A stretch of DNA of 64,000 nucleotides from Vigna angularis (GCF_016808095.1 NC_068970.1:40583630-40647629), one strand, 5' to 3'; numbered from the stretch's first letter, positions 48,790 through 61,735 are shown. Translations and numbers: made by a program. Notes: generated by a model not told the origin, from the letters alone.

Positions 48790-50790
48790 TAGAGCCAATT
48801 ATGTATGATCTAAATTTTCTAGCCCGTAGACAATGTCTAGAAGTTCCTTTTTAGTTGTGGCATAATTGACTTGGACTTCATTGAGAACTTTACTTGCATA
48901 ATGAATAACATGGAACTTGTTCTCCTTTCTCTTCCCTGAAACAACACCACTAGTGTGATCACTTGCATCACACATCATTTCAAAGTTAAAATTACAATGG
49001 TGGTGTGATAATAGGTGCAAAGCTCAGCTTGTGCTTGAGCTGCTCAAAAGCCGTGAGATAATCTTGATCAAACTTGAATTTAGTGTCCTTGACCAATGGG
49101 TTGATCAAAAGTTTCGTGACTTTGGCAAATTCCTTTATGAATCTCCTTTAAAAACCAACATGCCCTAGGAAACTTCGTATTCCTTTCACATTAATAAGTG
49201 GAGGAAGCTTGGATATGACCTCTACGTTAGCAGGATCCACTTTTGTGCCTTTTTCAAATATTTTGCAGCCTAGAACAATACCTTGCTTAACTATAAAATA
49301 ACATTTTTCCCAATTTAACACTAATTTAGTTTCTATGCTTCTTTTGAGTACAATTTTTAGATTTTTCAAGCATTCATCAAAAGTGTTGATGGGGGGAGCT
49401 TTACCCACCTATATATCTATGTTTTTGATGATGAACAAAAGAAATGTTTTATGGTTTCTTGAACAACAAATGACATAACAATTGCTTAATCATTACTATG
49501 CTTGTGCTTAAGATGCTTGATACATGTATTCATTGTGTGTAAATAAATCATAAGTTTAAACATATTTCACATTACATATCTGGTAGAAATAATCGATTAA
49601 TCATTGTATATAATGTGTTAAATTTCTCCAAATATCAAGATATGCTTAACAGGAGTAAAATAGTTGTGTAGTAATCGATTACATTAGTTGTATAATTGAT
49701 TAAAACATGTTGTTATGCCAACATGTGTTTGATGAGTGCATTGATATGTTTGGAATGGAAATTGGTTTGAAAATTTGTTGAAGTGTTGAACATAACCGAT
49801 TACATAAGTTTTCTAATCGGTTAAATTGTTTATCTTGTGAAAATCAAATTCATTTAAAGCCTTAACTGTTTATAACGGTCATATAAATTTGTTATTTGCT
49901 TGTTTGAATTTCATAATCGATTGCATGCATTGTATAATCTGTTAAATCTTAAACATATGTAAAATTGTTAAAGTAGAAGGAAAAACTTAACAGATTACAT
50001 TAATTGCGTAATCGATTAAAATGCGTCAAGATTAAAGAATCCTATATATAATTGTCTTGCGCGCTGTTTCAAAAACAATCTTATGAACTATCATTTTTAT
50101 AAATAACTTTTTGATTGAGTATTGATTGCATGAGCGTCTAAGAACAAGTCTTCAAGAATTAAAGATCATATTTTGGTTAATCATCAAGATTCTTGCAAGA
50201 AAACTGAGCTGAAGCATTCTGTTCAATTTTGCATTGCTAGTGTACTACTATGAAGATTAGATTCAACATTTGAAATCAAGTGGATTGTGTTCCTATGCAG
50301 GTTAGCCAGAAGGAGAGAAACGGGTGTTGTTGTAAGTGATATTGAGTGGGAAAAGAGAGTGCATTGAGAGGGGATATCTCTATATTCTTGCTTGTATACT
50401 CTATCATTATAGCGGAATCCCTTCAACTAAGGTTGTTGAAGGAAGACTAGATGTAGGCTTGACCGAACTAATATATATTGTTGTGTTGATCTTTCTCTCC
50501 TTTCTCTTTTATTGTTGATTTGATATACTTGCGTTATTGATTTCAAGAAAACTCAAAGATTTTGCAAAGCTTTTTAAAAGATTTTTTTTTAAGGAAAATC
50601 CAATTCACCCCCCTTTTTAAAGCTTGAGATATAAGGCATCACTTTTCTAACAAAAAGAATCACCATAGACAGAGAAGTTATCCATGAAAACTTCAATGCT
50701 TCTGTGAATAGTATATTTATCTGTAAATTTTTAATCATGTCTAGGAGGGTATGGTAGGTGAGTGATAGGAGGATTGTCATCCTCAAACAA
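48790..50790 (-). pseudogene. Gypsy RT and RNase H, split by a solo LTR
   Basis: RT catalytic loop: EVFMDNFSVYGDSF (about 50700-50653); the second aspartate of the YMDD-type motif is Asn. After the solo LTR the frame resumes at TFDECLKNLKIVLKRS (49398), NWEKCYFIVKQGIVLG and KLPPLINVKGIRSFLGHVGF. RNase H: FEMMCDASDHTSGVVSG and FHVIHYASKVLNEVQVNYA, ending ELLDIVYGLE (49000-48830). Confidence 0.88.
49384..50652 (+). mobile_element. Solo LTR (SIRE/Maximus-like copia family), copy 2
   Basis: 1269 bp, TGTTGATGGGGGGAGC...TTTTCTAACA, flanked by perfect AAAAG duplications (49379-49383 and 50653-50657). It is inserted in the RT gene of the surrounding gypsy element. It contains the motif TGTTTTTGATGATGA near the start and five imperfect AATCGATTA...TAATCGATT palindromes between 49590 and 50030. 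The small ORFs inside (50223-50518) have no support. Confidence 0.93.
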
Positions 50791-51239
50791 CTTCTTGCTT
50801 TTATTTTCTCCCTCTTTCTTTTTTCTCTCGTGCTCTCTTTTTTTCACTCCATTTTTCACTCCCCACTTATTCTTTTTGAATAGGTACACTCTTTTCATTC
50901 TTTTATGAACTTTGTTTCCTTTCTTTCAATTTTTTAGAATTGTGCTCACACTCTTTCTCTTCTTTTTCTCTCAAATTTTCTAACTCAAGTTCACACTCAT
51001 TATGTTTTTCTTTCTATTTTTCTATTTCAGTCTCCTCACCCTTCTATTTTTTTCTCAAGTCATCATCAATTCCTTTACCTATAACAATTTCTTACTTGGT
51101 TGTAATGGCTTTGCAGATTAATTTTAGTGTTGATCGTGAACTTTTCTTCTTGTCATTCTACTAGCTGTTGTGCTAGTTGTCTAATCTACACATCCAGGTT
51201 CCTAAGTGATGCTTCCATGTTCTTCTGATTTGATGTAGA

Positions 51240-52240
51240 TACATAGGTGAATTGTGTTAATGCATTCTCAATTTTTTACATTTTGTCCTGCTTTTGAGGA
51301 TGTTATCCATGATAATTTGTTTGTGTAGTCTGTATGCTGGTTTTACCTCCATCTTACCTTCAACTTTGTTGTTGATTTTGGATTTGATTTGATCTTCAGG
51401 TGTTAAAGTAACTATATAGCCTTCCATGGTTGTTCTTGAAGTATATTTCCTCTTCATGTACTGTTTTAGAAATTGAGCAGTGGCTATTTTGGTGTTCACC
51501 TGCACAAAAATTACCATTTTAAAATTTGCACGCTAAGTCGTGAGCTCACGACTCAAGCTGTAGCTTTGCAATATGATTTTTCAACTCTTTCATTTATTGG
51601 GAAATGAGTTTATTTTGTGCCAATATGACATCCTAAGTTTCTAGCTTCATAATTCCTCTTTTGGAAGGTTGACTTCTATCATATTGTGCTTGATGATCAC
51701 TAGTTGCCAGTGATTCAATGGTTGTGGTAGCCTCCTCAACACTATTCATCATCATAGTTCATCCTACTAAAGTATCCAACAATGTTCTTGTTCGTGGTCT
51801 AAGTCCACTATAGAACATGTTAAGTTGTGCTACTTCATCAAATCCATGGTTAGGATATTTTTTAAGCAAGGTTTTGTACCTCTCCCATGCTTCACATAAA
51901 TTTTTTTCCACTCCTTGGGAGAAGGTTGCAATGGAAACCTTGGCACTAACATATTTAGATGGTGGGAAGAATTTGGCCAGAAACTCTCTTTCTATATCTT
52001 CCCAACTTGTTAAGCTTTGATTTTGGTGAGATTGTAACCATATCTCAATGTTTCCTATAAGTGAAAATGGAAACAGCCTGAGGTACACAACTTCTTCATC
52101 ATTAGAATTTGTCCCAAGTGTTCCACACAGTTCATAGAACGTTGGCCAAGTGATTGAAAAGATCTTCTTGGTCTAATCCAACAAATTGGTTTGTGGTTAT
52201 TAGAGAGAGTAACATCGACTTCATCTCGACACCTTTTGTA
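51240..52240 (-). pseudogene. Gypsy gag
   Basis: The open part 52088-51759 carries YLRLFPFSLIGNIEIWLQSH, LTSWEDIEREFLAKFFPPSK and LCEAWERYKTLLKKYPNHGF and ends FYSGLRPRTRTLLD, the classic Athila/Tat gag capsid pattern. Upstream (52240-52100) another frame has QFVGLDQEDLFNHL. Downstream (51760-51560) other frames give EEATTTIESLATSDHQAQY. Zinc knuckles were not seen. Confidence 0.88.
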
Positions 52241-52249
52241 GGTCTAACA

Positions 52250-53400
52250 ATGCTTGAAATGTGTGGACCCTACTGTAGAGTATAATCTCCCAGCAATATC
52301 CTTTGATTGTTACATACAACCATCTAATTAAAACAATTTGATTCCAGATCAAGGTTTGAATCTACGACTTCAGTCTACAACTATAGTTATGGTGTTATAA
52401 TTTGTCTTTATTTTCAGTTCTGTGTGGGTCATGGAGGGTGGTGTTGCTAAAGAAAATGGAGAGTTGATATGGGTGTCCTGGCTTCAGAAAGAAGAAGAAG
52501 ATGAAGTGAAAAAGAAAAAGTATTTTTTGATTAAATAAATTTTCATGTGTCACAACCAAAATGCTGACATGGATTACCATTTGTCACGACAAAGAAAACA
52601 CTAATGTTGTTAGTCATTAAAAAATGATTCCATGAATTTTGAAAGGATGAGTACATAACTAGAGCAAACTTTGAAAGAAAAACTAAAATCAAAATTGTTT
52701 AATAGTTCGAGTAGAAAAAAATATTTAACCCCAATTTAAATGTAATATATAGTTTAGTGAAAAATATGAACATTAAAGACTAATATGGATAAGTTCCTTA
52801 CAATTAAACATTCATCTCAATCTCAAAGAAGAAAGTGTTGAAGCTAAGTTTAAATAGAGTCATATCATTTATAAAGAATGAAAGACCTAGGAAAAATAAT
52901 AAATAAAATAAATTAAGTTTTGTGTGAATTTTTTGTTGGTAAAAAATAATAAATTAATTGATAGATTTATTTATTGTTTAATAATATATATTGCGTTTCG
53001 TATGGTTTATATGGTTATTTAAGGGTATAATTTCACTGAAAAGCTTGTGGTCTGTGGTTGGAATTTAAGTAAAAAAATCACATGGATTGTTGGGATTGTG
53101 GTCTATTAATTTTGGTATGTTAATTTTGAAATGAAATATATGAGTGAGACATTGAATGTGATAAGAATAGAAATATTATGTGAAAGATCACATGGATGGT
53201 TGAGATTATCTCAAAATTCATAAATTAGTAGGTATCAGAGAGATTCATAATAGAAAAGTGGTTTGCAAGGACTATTCCAATATAAAAAAGGTGACAAATT
53301 TAATCAAATGTAATGTCCCATAAATGACTTGAAACAAAATAAAATAAAATATATTCCTTATATATTAGTGGTTAGGAGTTTGATGTATGCTTAAGCTTGT
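52250..53400. other. Intergenic DNA
   Basis: No gene recognised. CATGTGTCACAACC and CATTTGTCACGACAAAG near 52545-52590 recall terminal sequences of dispersed legume repeats, but no element could be bounded. Confidence 0.4.
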
Positions 53401-53409
53401 ACGAAACCA

Positions 53410-54010
53410 AATATTAACTCTACTATGGAATTTTAATTTGAAAGCAATCCTAAAATAGAATACTAGAAAGTAGCAAAGAAAATTCTTAAACATTTACAAG
53501 GTATAAAAGATTACATGCTTACATATAAAATGTCAGATAACTTTAAGCTGATTGACTACTATATTCAGATTTTGTTGGATGTGTGGACTCAAAGAAATCC
53601 ATGTAAATACATTTTTCTTTTGGATAATAAAAAAACTGCAAAAAAGTTCGTGATTATCATTTCTACCATAAAGACTGTATTTGTGGCATGCTTGATGCTA
53701 CTGTTCAAGTATTGTAGTTGCAAACTTTACTATAGGATTTAGTATTGTTGATATTACAACAAAATTGATGAGAATTTATTGTGATAATTTTATAATTATT
53801 TTATTTTCTAAAATTGATAAATACTCGAAAGGAGCAAAACACATGAATTTAAAATATTTATCTATTAAAGAGGAAATAAAAAAAAGTAAAAGAGCATATT
53901 GATACAAAACTTAATGAAAGCGAATGTGTCAATTAAAGATTTACCACCCAAGGCATTCATTATCCATGTTGAAAAGATGGCTATAGAATCTATGAAGGAA
54001 CATTAAGGAC
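53410..54010 (+). pseudogene. Ty1-copia RNase H tail
   Basis: Plus-strand fragments KILKHLQGIKDYMLTYKMSD (53480-53540), a diverged DVWTQRNPCKYIFLLDNKK segment, AKHMNLKYLSIKEEI (53840-53880) and the terminal region with a shifted PPKAFI-type motif (about 53945). They correspond to the last 200 residues of a copia polyprotein. Stops and frameshifts are frequent and no LTR is recognisable. Confidence 0.82.
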
Positions 54011-54432
54011 ATTTATTACAATTTTAATTAAAGTTATGTTAAATGTTTTGTTATACATGGAATAAATCTTGCTGTTGGATAACTTGCAACAATTATGATT
54101 CAATCTTCTAACTTAATTTAATGAAAGATAATAAATTAATAAGTTCAATGTGTAATATGCACTTAAAATTTCATGTTAAATTTACAAATCATTGCATAAA
54201 TCAAATTAGCGAATGTTAAATTATTTTAATTTGATATTAGCTTATGTAATTTATAGAATGACTTTATTATAAAAGTTTATAATATAATGATTATTAAATT
54301 ATAAATCTATTAAAATTATGAAAATTATTTTAGAAATATTAGAATCAATTCTTTCCTTTTTCACTTCATTTAGTGCATTATGATTCTTTAATAAAGTTTT
54401 AAAAGAAAAACATTTAAGGGAGTTATAAAAAG

Positions 54433-54434
<2 letters not shown>

Positions 54435-54526
<92 letters not shown>
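54435..54526. repeat. (AT)n microsatellite
   Basis: About 92 bp of uninterrupted AT repeats; the Ile-Tyr ORF over it is an artefact. Confidence 0.98.
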
Positions 54527-54530
<4 letters not shown>

Positions 54531-54607
54531 AAGAGTTGTGTTATTCTAAACAAAAGCGTGAGTTGAAACTAGAACATGATCTTTAAGACAATATTTTCTA
54601 TATCATA

Positions 54608-54725
54608 AAAAATACCATTAAAAAAAAACGAGAATGAAAAATATCAATTAATGTCAAAGAGATATTGCAAAAATACCATTAAAAAAACGAGAATGAAAAA
54701 CATCAATTAATGTCAAAGAGATATT
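54608..54725. repeat. 60-bp tandem duplication
   Basis: Two copies of a unit with AAATACCATTAAAAAA, CGAGAATGAAAAA(T/C)ATC and AATTAATGTCAAAGAGATAT, differing by a few bases. Confidence 0.9.
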
Positions 54726-54991
54726 TTGCAATGATTTAGGTAAGTTCTTAAAGACTACCCATATGATATGTCTTAACACTTAAAAATGATAAATTAGAAA
54801 AGAAAATTAGGAACGTTTTATTTAAGAAGGATAATAAAAAAAAGTAAATAATGATTAATTGTTTTTAATTAAAAAACGACCTTTATTTTATTGTATATTG
54901 ATAATTGATATTGTTTTTCTTTGTTTGAAATATGAAAGCAAAATGTACTCTCTCAGACCTTTCAATTGCTCTCCTCTACAAACACACCTAA

Positions 54992-56937
54992 TGTGAGATC
55001 TCGGAAATTTAAAACCATAATTACTGTCTAATCTGTCATTAATTGCACTGCTGAGTCACCTGGTTGCTCCATAAATGCACCGCGCCACACGTTCAGCGCA
55101 TTAAAAACGCACTAAACGCTGCATTCACGAGCGCCACTTGTCACGTTGGAAGCTTCTGAAGTCAGAATGGGTGTGCAGGTGTCGGCTTGGGAGACGTTCG
55201 TCCGAACGAACGTGGATTGAACAAAATGTTTTTTCGAAAAACCCTTCCACTCACCTGCACCACTCATCTTCTTCCTCAGAACCCAACTCTCCATTTTCTC
55301 TAGCTTCTCTCTAGAACCAATTCACCTTCTCTCTACTGTAACTCACCATCTCCTTCTCCGATCACGTTTCAGAACCGTAGAAACGTTCCTGGAGACGTGA
55401 GCGTCATTCTGATCCGAACAGAATTTGGAACGGAACTGGTAAGTCCTCATTTCTAAGCGTTCGTCTTTTTGGTTTCATGCGAACCCTAGTTCTGGTTGCA
55501 TGCATGGGTTCTAGGTCTGAGTTATTCTGATTTCTGGTGTTTTAGAGTAAGTGGAAATTATTGAGCGAAACCTGAGGGTAGGACGTTGTTAGAGGAAGCG
55601 CTAAATCTTGCTCTTTGGGAGTACACTGCTATCCAGGTAAGGGAAGCTTAATAATTTGGTTCATACGTATATGATTGTGTGCGAGCATGATAGAAATAGA
55701 ATGTATGAGATGTATGCTGTGTTTTAGTATGTCTGAACGATCGCTGTTATGCATGAATTAATATGGTATGCGTTGCTTGATACGTATGAATTAGATAATG
55801 AATGATATTTGTATAGTATGATTTATTAATGTGAATTCTATATAGTATGTGAATTAAATGATGAATCGGAAATTTTAAGATCATGAATCGTATGAGAAAT
55901 GTTAAGTTTAGATGAAGATGAAAATCTGAATATAATGATCCTGTCATATGATAAAATACGTTCGTCATCGTACGGTCATATACCGTTCGGTTTCTCTGAA
56001 AATGAATTAGAGTGGAATTCTTTCATTGGGAAGAATTTTGTCCGAGAACGAGCGTCCCCATTTGAAATGCTATGTTTGAGCGTTCGGCTCAGCATAGTGA
56101 TACCGAATACCTTAACACTTTAAATAGCGCTCGGTCTTATACCAAGCGTTCGTCTTAAGTAGCGCTCGGTCTTACACTGAGCGTTCGTCCTAAATAGCGC
56201 TCGGTCTTATATTTAGCGTTCGTCCTGAGAAGTGTACGGTCTTATACTGAACGCTCGTCCATACCCTTGAATTTCAGAACGTACGTAAACAGCGTTCGTC
56301 TCAAATAATCAGTAAATGAGTATTCGCTTTCGGTCATTGACTAGCGGTCGATCCGGTTAAACACTTGTTTCCAGAGTACTAAATATTCGTCTTGTTGTAT
56401 CTTTATTCTTTTGAATTTAGTCTAAGGTCTTTAAATCCAAATTATTCTGAATCATTTATATTATATCGCTAAGAGTCGGTTCATTTAACTGATTCTCGCG
56501 AAAGTCACGTTCGTCCTCGTTGTGTAGAGGATTGAACGTTCGTCTTTTTATGGAAGTGGAACATAGAATGAAAATGTAAATAAAAGGAAGTATTAAGGTG
56601 TGCGAACTCTATAAGAAGTGAAATTATGATTTTGGTATTTGAACGAGCGTTCCATGGAGGAACGACTCTGATATATATTGAATATTAAATTTGGTAAAGT
56701 ATGACTGTGGATAAGTTAAGACTCGCAGTCCATCCTGATGTTCCGTGAATACTATCTTCATGTAGAGGAAGTATGTCATGTGTGGGAACGGCAGGAGGTC
56801 CTTAGTCCATAAGTTAACATGGGCGACGTAAGAACGGACTGACCTCGAGTGGCAGCTGTTTGGTGTATCCCAGTTACTACACCACTTGGGTGCAAGGACG
56901 CTTGTAACTACACAGATTCATACGGTCCGGACGGTCG

Positions 56938-56979
<42 letters not shown>

Positions 56980-57455
56980 GATGATGATTTATGTTGAGTT
57001 ATGTGTTGAATGATTTGAATTGTTAGTATATATGTTGAAGTATGAATTAAATTACTTAAGCTTACCCTTTCGTTTTCCTTGTGTTGTCGCCTTGTATATG
57101 TATGTTCGTCCTGTCCTTGCAATGATCATCCGTGTGGATGTGAGCAGATGGAGGTGCGTCACTTGAAGAAGTGCTAGAAGAAGAAAATTTGGAAGACGCT
57201 AACCTGGTGGATGTAGAAGTTAAAGCCGAGCCTTAGAGCGCTCGCGGGTTTCTGTAGTTAGCTTTATTAATGTTATTTTGAACGTTCGGTTATAGTTTTG
57301 TAAGACCGTTCGCCCCTGAACTCTTGCTTGTATAAGCGTTCGTTGTTTCTGTATGATTATTGCCGTTCGGCTTTTAACACTCGTTCGGTTTTTGTAAGAC
57401 TGCACTGTTTTATTAGATTAATGTAATTAATTCTGATTATGGTAATTACTATATT
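54992..57455 (+). repeat. 5' LTR of the chromovirus (right end deleted)
   Basis: Matches the 3' LTR from 54992 at least to 57278, where the window's 3' copy ends. The true LTR end lies beyond 57278 and appears lost at the junction with gag near 57455. It contains a (TA)n run (56941-56975), an array of GCGCTCGGTCTTA/AGCGTTCGTC units (56127-56256) and many CGTTCG motifs. The internal ORFs (55112, 55747, 55899, 56940) recur at the same place in the 3' LTR and are not genes. Confidence 0.93.
56127..56256 (+). repeat. LTR-internal minisatellite (GCGCTCGGTCTTA / AGCGTTCGTC)
   Basis: Three to four head-to-tail units of about 35 bp, each joining GCGCTCGGTCTTA to AGCGTTCGTC. The 3' LTR (62882-62980) has one unit fewer. 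The units are CpG-rich in an otherwise AT-rich LTR. Confidence 0.88.
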
Positions 57456-58680
57456 TTGGGAAAGTGCCTTCCTGATGAGGCGGACCAGTGGCTGAGAGAC
57501 ATGGAGCGTATTTACAATGCTAAGAGGTGTCCAGATGAAAGCCGCTTGGCTTTTACAGAGTACTTGCTGACTGGTGAAGCTAGCCACTGGTGGACGAGCA
57601 TGAAAGCCATCTTAACGGACGCTCAGAATCCCATCACCTAGGCGGTTTTCCGAGGCAAATTTTATGAGGAATACTTCCCAGATAGCGTTCGTTACGCTAA
57701 GGAAGTCGAGTTTCTTCAACTAGCGCAAGGAGCGAAGTCGGTGTCGGAGTATACCAACACATTCAAGCACCTCCTGAGATTCAATACGATGGCCACCAGT
57801 GAGGAGTGGCAGTGCAGGAAATTTGAGAACGGCCTGCGGAGTGATTTGAAGGTCTTGATTTCCAGTTTGTGCATCCGGTCATTTCCTGCTATGGTTGAGC
57901 GAGCCAAGGTTTTGGAGAAGAATATGACAGAGGCGGAACGACTGAAGAGGCAGCAACAAGTGAGTAGGGGACCGATCGTGTCCAAGGGAGGAGCTGTTCA
58001 GAGGAGACCTCCTTACGCTCGTCCAAACCAGCCTTCTCAGACGAGCGGATCTCAAGCAGTAGTCCCAGTCGGACAGTCTGGACAGGGAAGTGTAGTTTGC
58101 TTTCGGTGTGGAGGACCGCATTATAGGTCTTCATGCCCTCAACTGGTGGGAGGAAAGCACTGCAGCCGTTGCGGAAGGAACGGACACTTGGATCACGAGT
58201 GCAATATGAGCGGACGTGCAGTGATGAGGCCGCCGAATGCTGGGAGGAATCAGCCAAGAGGAGGACGAGCCCAAGCGAGTGGGCGTGTGTATGCTATAAC
58301 GAGCGCTGAGGCAGCGAACTCAGGTAACCTTATAACCGGTGAATGCTTGCTGTATGGAATACCTTGCCGTGTGCTGTTTGATTCGGGGGCAACTCATTCC
58401 TTCATCTCGAAGGCGTGTGTTGAGAAACTGGGCGTAGTTGAGAGAGATATGCAGTTCGACCTGGTGGTGTCAACCCCAGCGGCTAGAGAGATTAGGACGT
58501 CTACCGTATGCAATAGATGTCCTATTGTGGTTGAGGGGCGTAGTTATAAGGTGAACTTGATCTGTTTGCCTTTAAAGGATTTAGAAGTGATTCTAGGAAT
58601 GGATTGTTGGCTACCAATCGCATTCTTATTGATTGTGGGGAAAAGGAATTAGTCTTTCCTGGTGAAGAAGAATAAGTTCT
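57456..58680 (+). pseudogene. Chromovirus gag-protease
   Basis: The first part has DEADQWLRDMERIYNAKRCP and LLTGEASHWW, the capsid core, then a TAG stop at 57639-57641 and a continuous frame from there to 58652. Two zinc knuckles follow: CFRCGGPHYRSSC, one residue short of the canonical CX2CX4HX4C, and CSRCGRNGHLDHEC, which is canonical. The protease has VLFDSGATHSFIS with the catalytic D-S-G, and DLEVILGMD near its end. A frameshift near 58600 then breaks the link to RT, and a further stop (TAA) follows EEE at about 58676. The N-terminal third of gag is missing. Confidence 0.93.
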
Positions 58681-58684
58681 GTCA

Positions 58685-61600
58685 GTGATGCTCGGTCAGT
58701 TGAAAGAAGATGTTATGGAGGGCGCCAGCTGTTTTCTCATTATGACGCATGAAGACGGAGAAGTTAGGAATGAGAATTTGGGACGATCGTCCACTAGTGG
58801 CAGCAATGGACGATCGGTTGTGGATGAGTTTGCGGACGTCTTCCCGGAAGAGATACCTGGACTTCCCCCTCATCGTGAAGTGGAGTTCACCATTGATTTG
58901 GTGACGACAGCGGCTCCTATCTCGGTTCAGCCATATCGGATGTCTCCTGCGGAGTTAGCTGAACTCAAGGAGCAAATTGAAGAGTTGATAGAGAAGAAAT
59001 TCATTAGGCCGAGCGTATCACCTTGGGGAGCGCCCGTGCTGTTGGTAAGGAAGAAGGATGACAGCTCTCGGTTATGTATAGACTACAGGCAATTGAATAA
59101 GCTGACCATCAAGAACAAGTACCCATTGCCAAGGATAGATGACCTGCTGGATCAATTGCATGGGGCTGCAGTGTTCTCAAAGATTGATTTGAGATCCGAG
59201 TATCATCAAATCAGGGTTAAGGAAGACGACATCCAGAAGACAGCGTTCAGGTCTCGCTACGGGCATTATGAATACGTGGTAATGCCATTTGGAGTAACGA
59301 ACGCTCCAGCCGTGTTCATGGAGTATATGAACCGCATATTCAGGCCTTATTTGGATAAGTTTGTGGTCGTCTTCATAGATGATATTCTCATCTATTCCAA
59401 GAACGAAGACGAGCATGAAGAGCATCTTAGACTTGTACTTGGAGTGTTGCGGGAGAATGAGTTATATGCCAAGTTGTCTAAGTGTGAATTCTGGATGAAG
59501 GAGATTCAGTTTTTGGGTCATGTGGTGTCGGCTGGAGGCATCTCGGTAGATCCAGCGAAAGTGCGAGCGGTACTGGATTGGGAGAGTCTGCGTTCGGTCA
59601 CTGAGGTGTGTAGTTTTGTTGGACTGGCGGGCTACTACAGACGTTTCATTGAAGGTTTTGCTAAGATAGTGGCGCCGCTAACTCAGTTGACTCGTAAAGA
59701 CCAACCGTTCGCTTGGACCGATCGTTGTGAGACCAGTTTCCAGGAGTTGAAAGTGAAATTGACGAGCGCTCCAGTGTTAGTTATTCCAGACGCGTCTAAA
59801 CCTTTCGAAGTATATTGCGACGCTTCTCACCAAGGTTTGGGTTGTGTTTTGATGCAAGAGAAGTGAGCGGTAGCTTATGCGTCTCGTCAGTTGAGGATTC
59901 ACGAAAGGAATTACCCAACGCACGACCTGGAGTTGGCAGCGATCGTTTTTGCTCTGAAGATTTGGAGGCATTTCTTGTACGGATCCACGTTCCAAGTTTT
60001 CGGTGATCACAAGAGTCTCAAGTACCTCTTTGATCAGAAGGAGTTGAATATGAGGCAGAGGAGGTGGCTTGAGTTCTTGAAGGATTATGATTTCGAGCTA
60101 CTCTATCATCCAGTAAAGGCGAACGTGGTAGCGGACGCTCTAAGCAGAAAAGTGGTGCATGTGTCGTCCATGATGGTGCGCGAGCTGAGTTTAGTGGAGA
60201 GTTTCAGAGATTTAAGGTTACAGTTTGAGTTAGAGCCGAGCAGCATCAAGTGCTGTAACCCTAGAATATCTAGCGATGTGTTTGATCGGATTAGAATGAA
60301 GCAACGTGAGGATGAAGAGCTGGTGAAGATTTTAAGCGCGCTCGGTACGGATCAAGCTAAGGGGTTCAATACGGGAACGGACGGCATGTTGCGTTACCTG
60401 GGTAGAACGTGCGTTCCGAATGATGGCAAGCTGAAGAGAATTATTCTGGAGGAAGGTCATCACAGCCGTCTTAGCATGCACCCTGGCATGACTAAGATGT
60501 ATCAAGACCTCCGGAAATCATTATGGTGGCCTGGATTGAAGAGTGATGTCGCTCGTTTTGTGGCATCCTGTCTAACCTGTCAACGAGCGAAGGCGGAGTA
60601 CCAAAGACCTGGCGGATTACTTCAACAGTTGGAAATTCCCGAATGGAAGTGGGATAGCATATCCATGGACTTCGTGACTCATCTACCACGAACGGTCAGG
60701 AATCATGACTCTATTTGGGTGATCGTGGATAGACTAACGAAGAGCGCCCACTTCCTGGCCGTAAACTTGAAGATGTCAATGGCAAATTTGGCTAAGTTAT
60801 ATATTAAGGAGATCGTTCGTCTGCATGGAGTACCTTCGAGCATTATTTCCGACCGAGACACAAGGTTCACTTCACGGTTTTGGCAGTCACTTCAAAGCGA
60901 GCTCGATAGTAAGTTGCAAATGAGTTCAGCCTATCACCCTCAGACGGACGGCCAATCTGAGAGAACAATCCAGACGCTTGAAGACTTACTGAGGACGTGC
61001 GTCCTAGATCACTTAGGCGCCTGGGATGAAGTCCTGCCGCTAGTCGAGTTCACGTATAACAACAGTTTCCAGGCGAGCATTGGAATGGCACCGTTTGAAG
61101 CACTTTATGGGAGGAAATGTCGAACGCCACTTTGTTGGTTCAAGGAAGGAGAGAACGTGCTAACTGGACCTGAGCTTATCCAGCAAACGACCGAGAAAGT
61201 CAAGCAAATTCAGGATAGGTTGAAGACGTCTTTGAGCAGGCAGAAATCTTATGCTGATAAGAGGAGAAGACCGTTGGAGTTCGCTGCTGGAGATCATGTG
61301 TTCCTTCGACTCAACCCAATCACTGGTGTAGGCCGAGCCGTTCGTCCAAAGAAGCTGTCTCCCAAGTTCATTGGACCATATCAGATTCTAAGAAAGATCG
61401 GACCAGTAGCGTACGAGCTTGCATTGCCGCCTCAGCTATCAAACCTTCACCCCGTTTTCCACGTTTCTCAACTTCGGAAGTATATAGCGAATCCATCACA
61501 TGTACTGGAGTTGGAAGACATTCAGCTTCGTCCAGACCGAACGTTGGAACTGCATCCAGTCCGTATAGAAGATAGCCGCACCAAGTACTACAAAGGCAAG

Positions 61601-61735
61601 GACGTTCGTTTGGTGAAGATGGTGTAGGACGCTAAGACTGGTGATTCAACGTGGGAAGTTGAGAGCGCCATGAAGGACTTGTACCCTAATCTATTTCCGG
61701 GTGAGTCTTTAATTTTCGAGGTCGAAAATTTTTGT
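58685..61735 (+). pseudogene. Chromovirus RT, RNase H, integrase and chromodomain
   Basis: [42 protein letters not shown] and the catalytic loop [11 protein letters not shown] (59364-59399). RNase H starts at [14 protein letters not shown] and is cut by TGA at 59864-59866; the same frame resumes with [34 protein letters not shown] and ADALSRK. Integrase: HHCC finger ([11 protein letters not shown]...CLTCQRAK), core with [16 protein letters not shown] and DGQSERTIQ as the D-D-E positions, then [10 protein letters not shown]. The C-terminal chromodomain-like region reaches a TAG at 61625-61627 and continues in frame with [31 protein letters not shown] has Glu where the family has an invariant Gly. 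With three in-frame defects it cannot yield a normal polyprotein. Confidence 0.95.

Larger units (their letters stand above)
47290..52240 (-). mobile_element. Decayed Athila/Tat-like Ty3-gypsy element
   Basis: Minus-strand order from right to left is gag (52240-51240), a KE-rich low-complexity stretch (51100-50810), RT (50790-50653 and 49408-49140), RNase H (49020-48790) and integrase (48510-47290). A solo LTR (49384-50652) splits the RT. Protease and the first half of RT were not found. Its own LTRs could not be identified. The integrase is the best preserved part. Confidence 0.85.

Noticed and set aside
55747..56123. ORFs in the 5' LTR repeated at 62504-62880
   Set aside because: They recur because the LTR is duplicated; no domain, no conservation beyond LTR identity.
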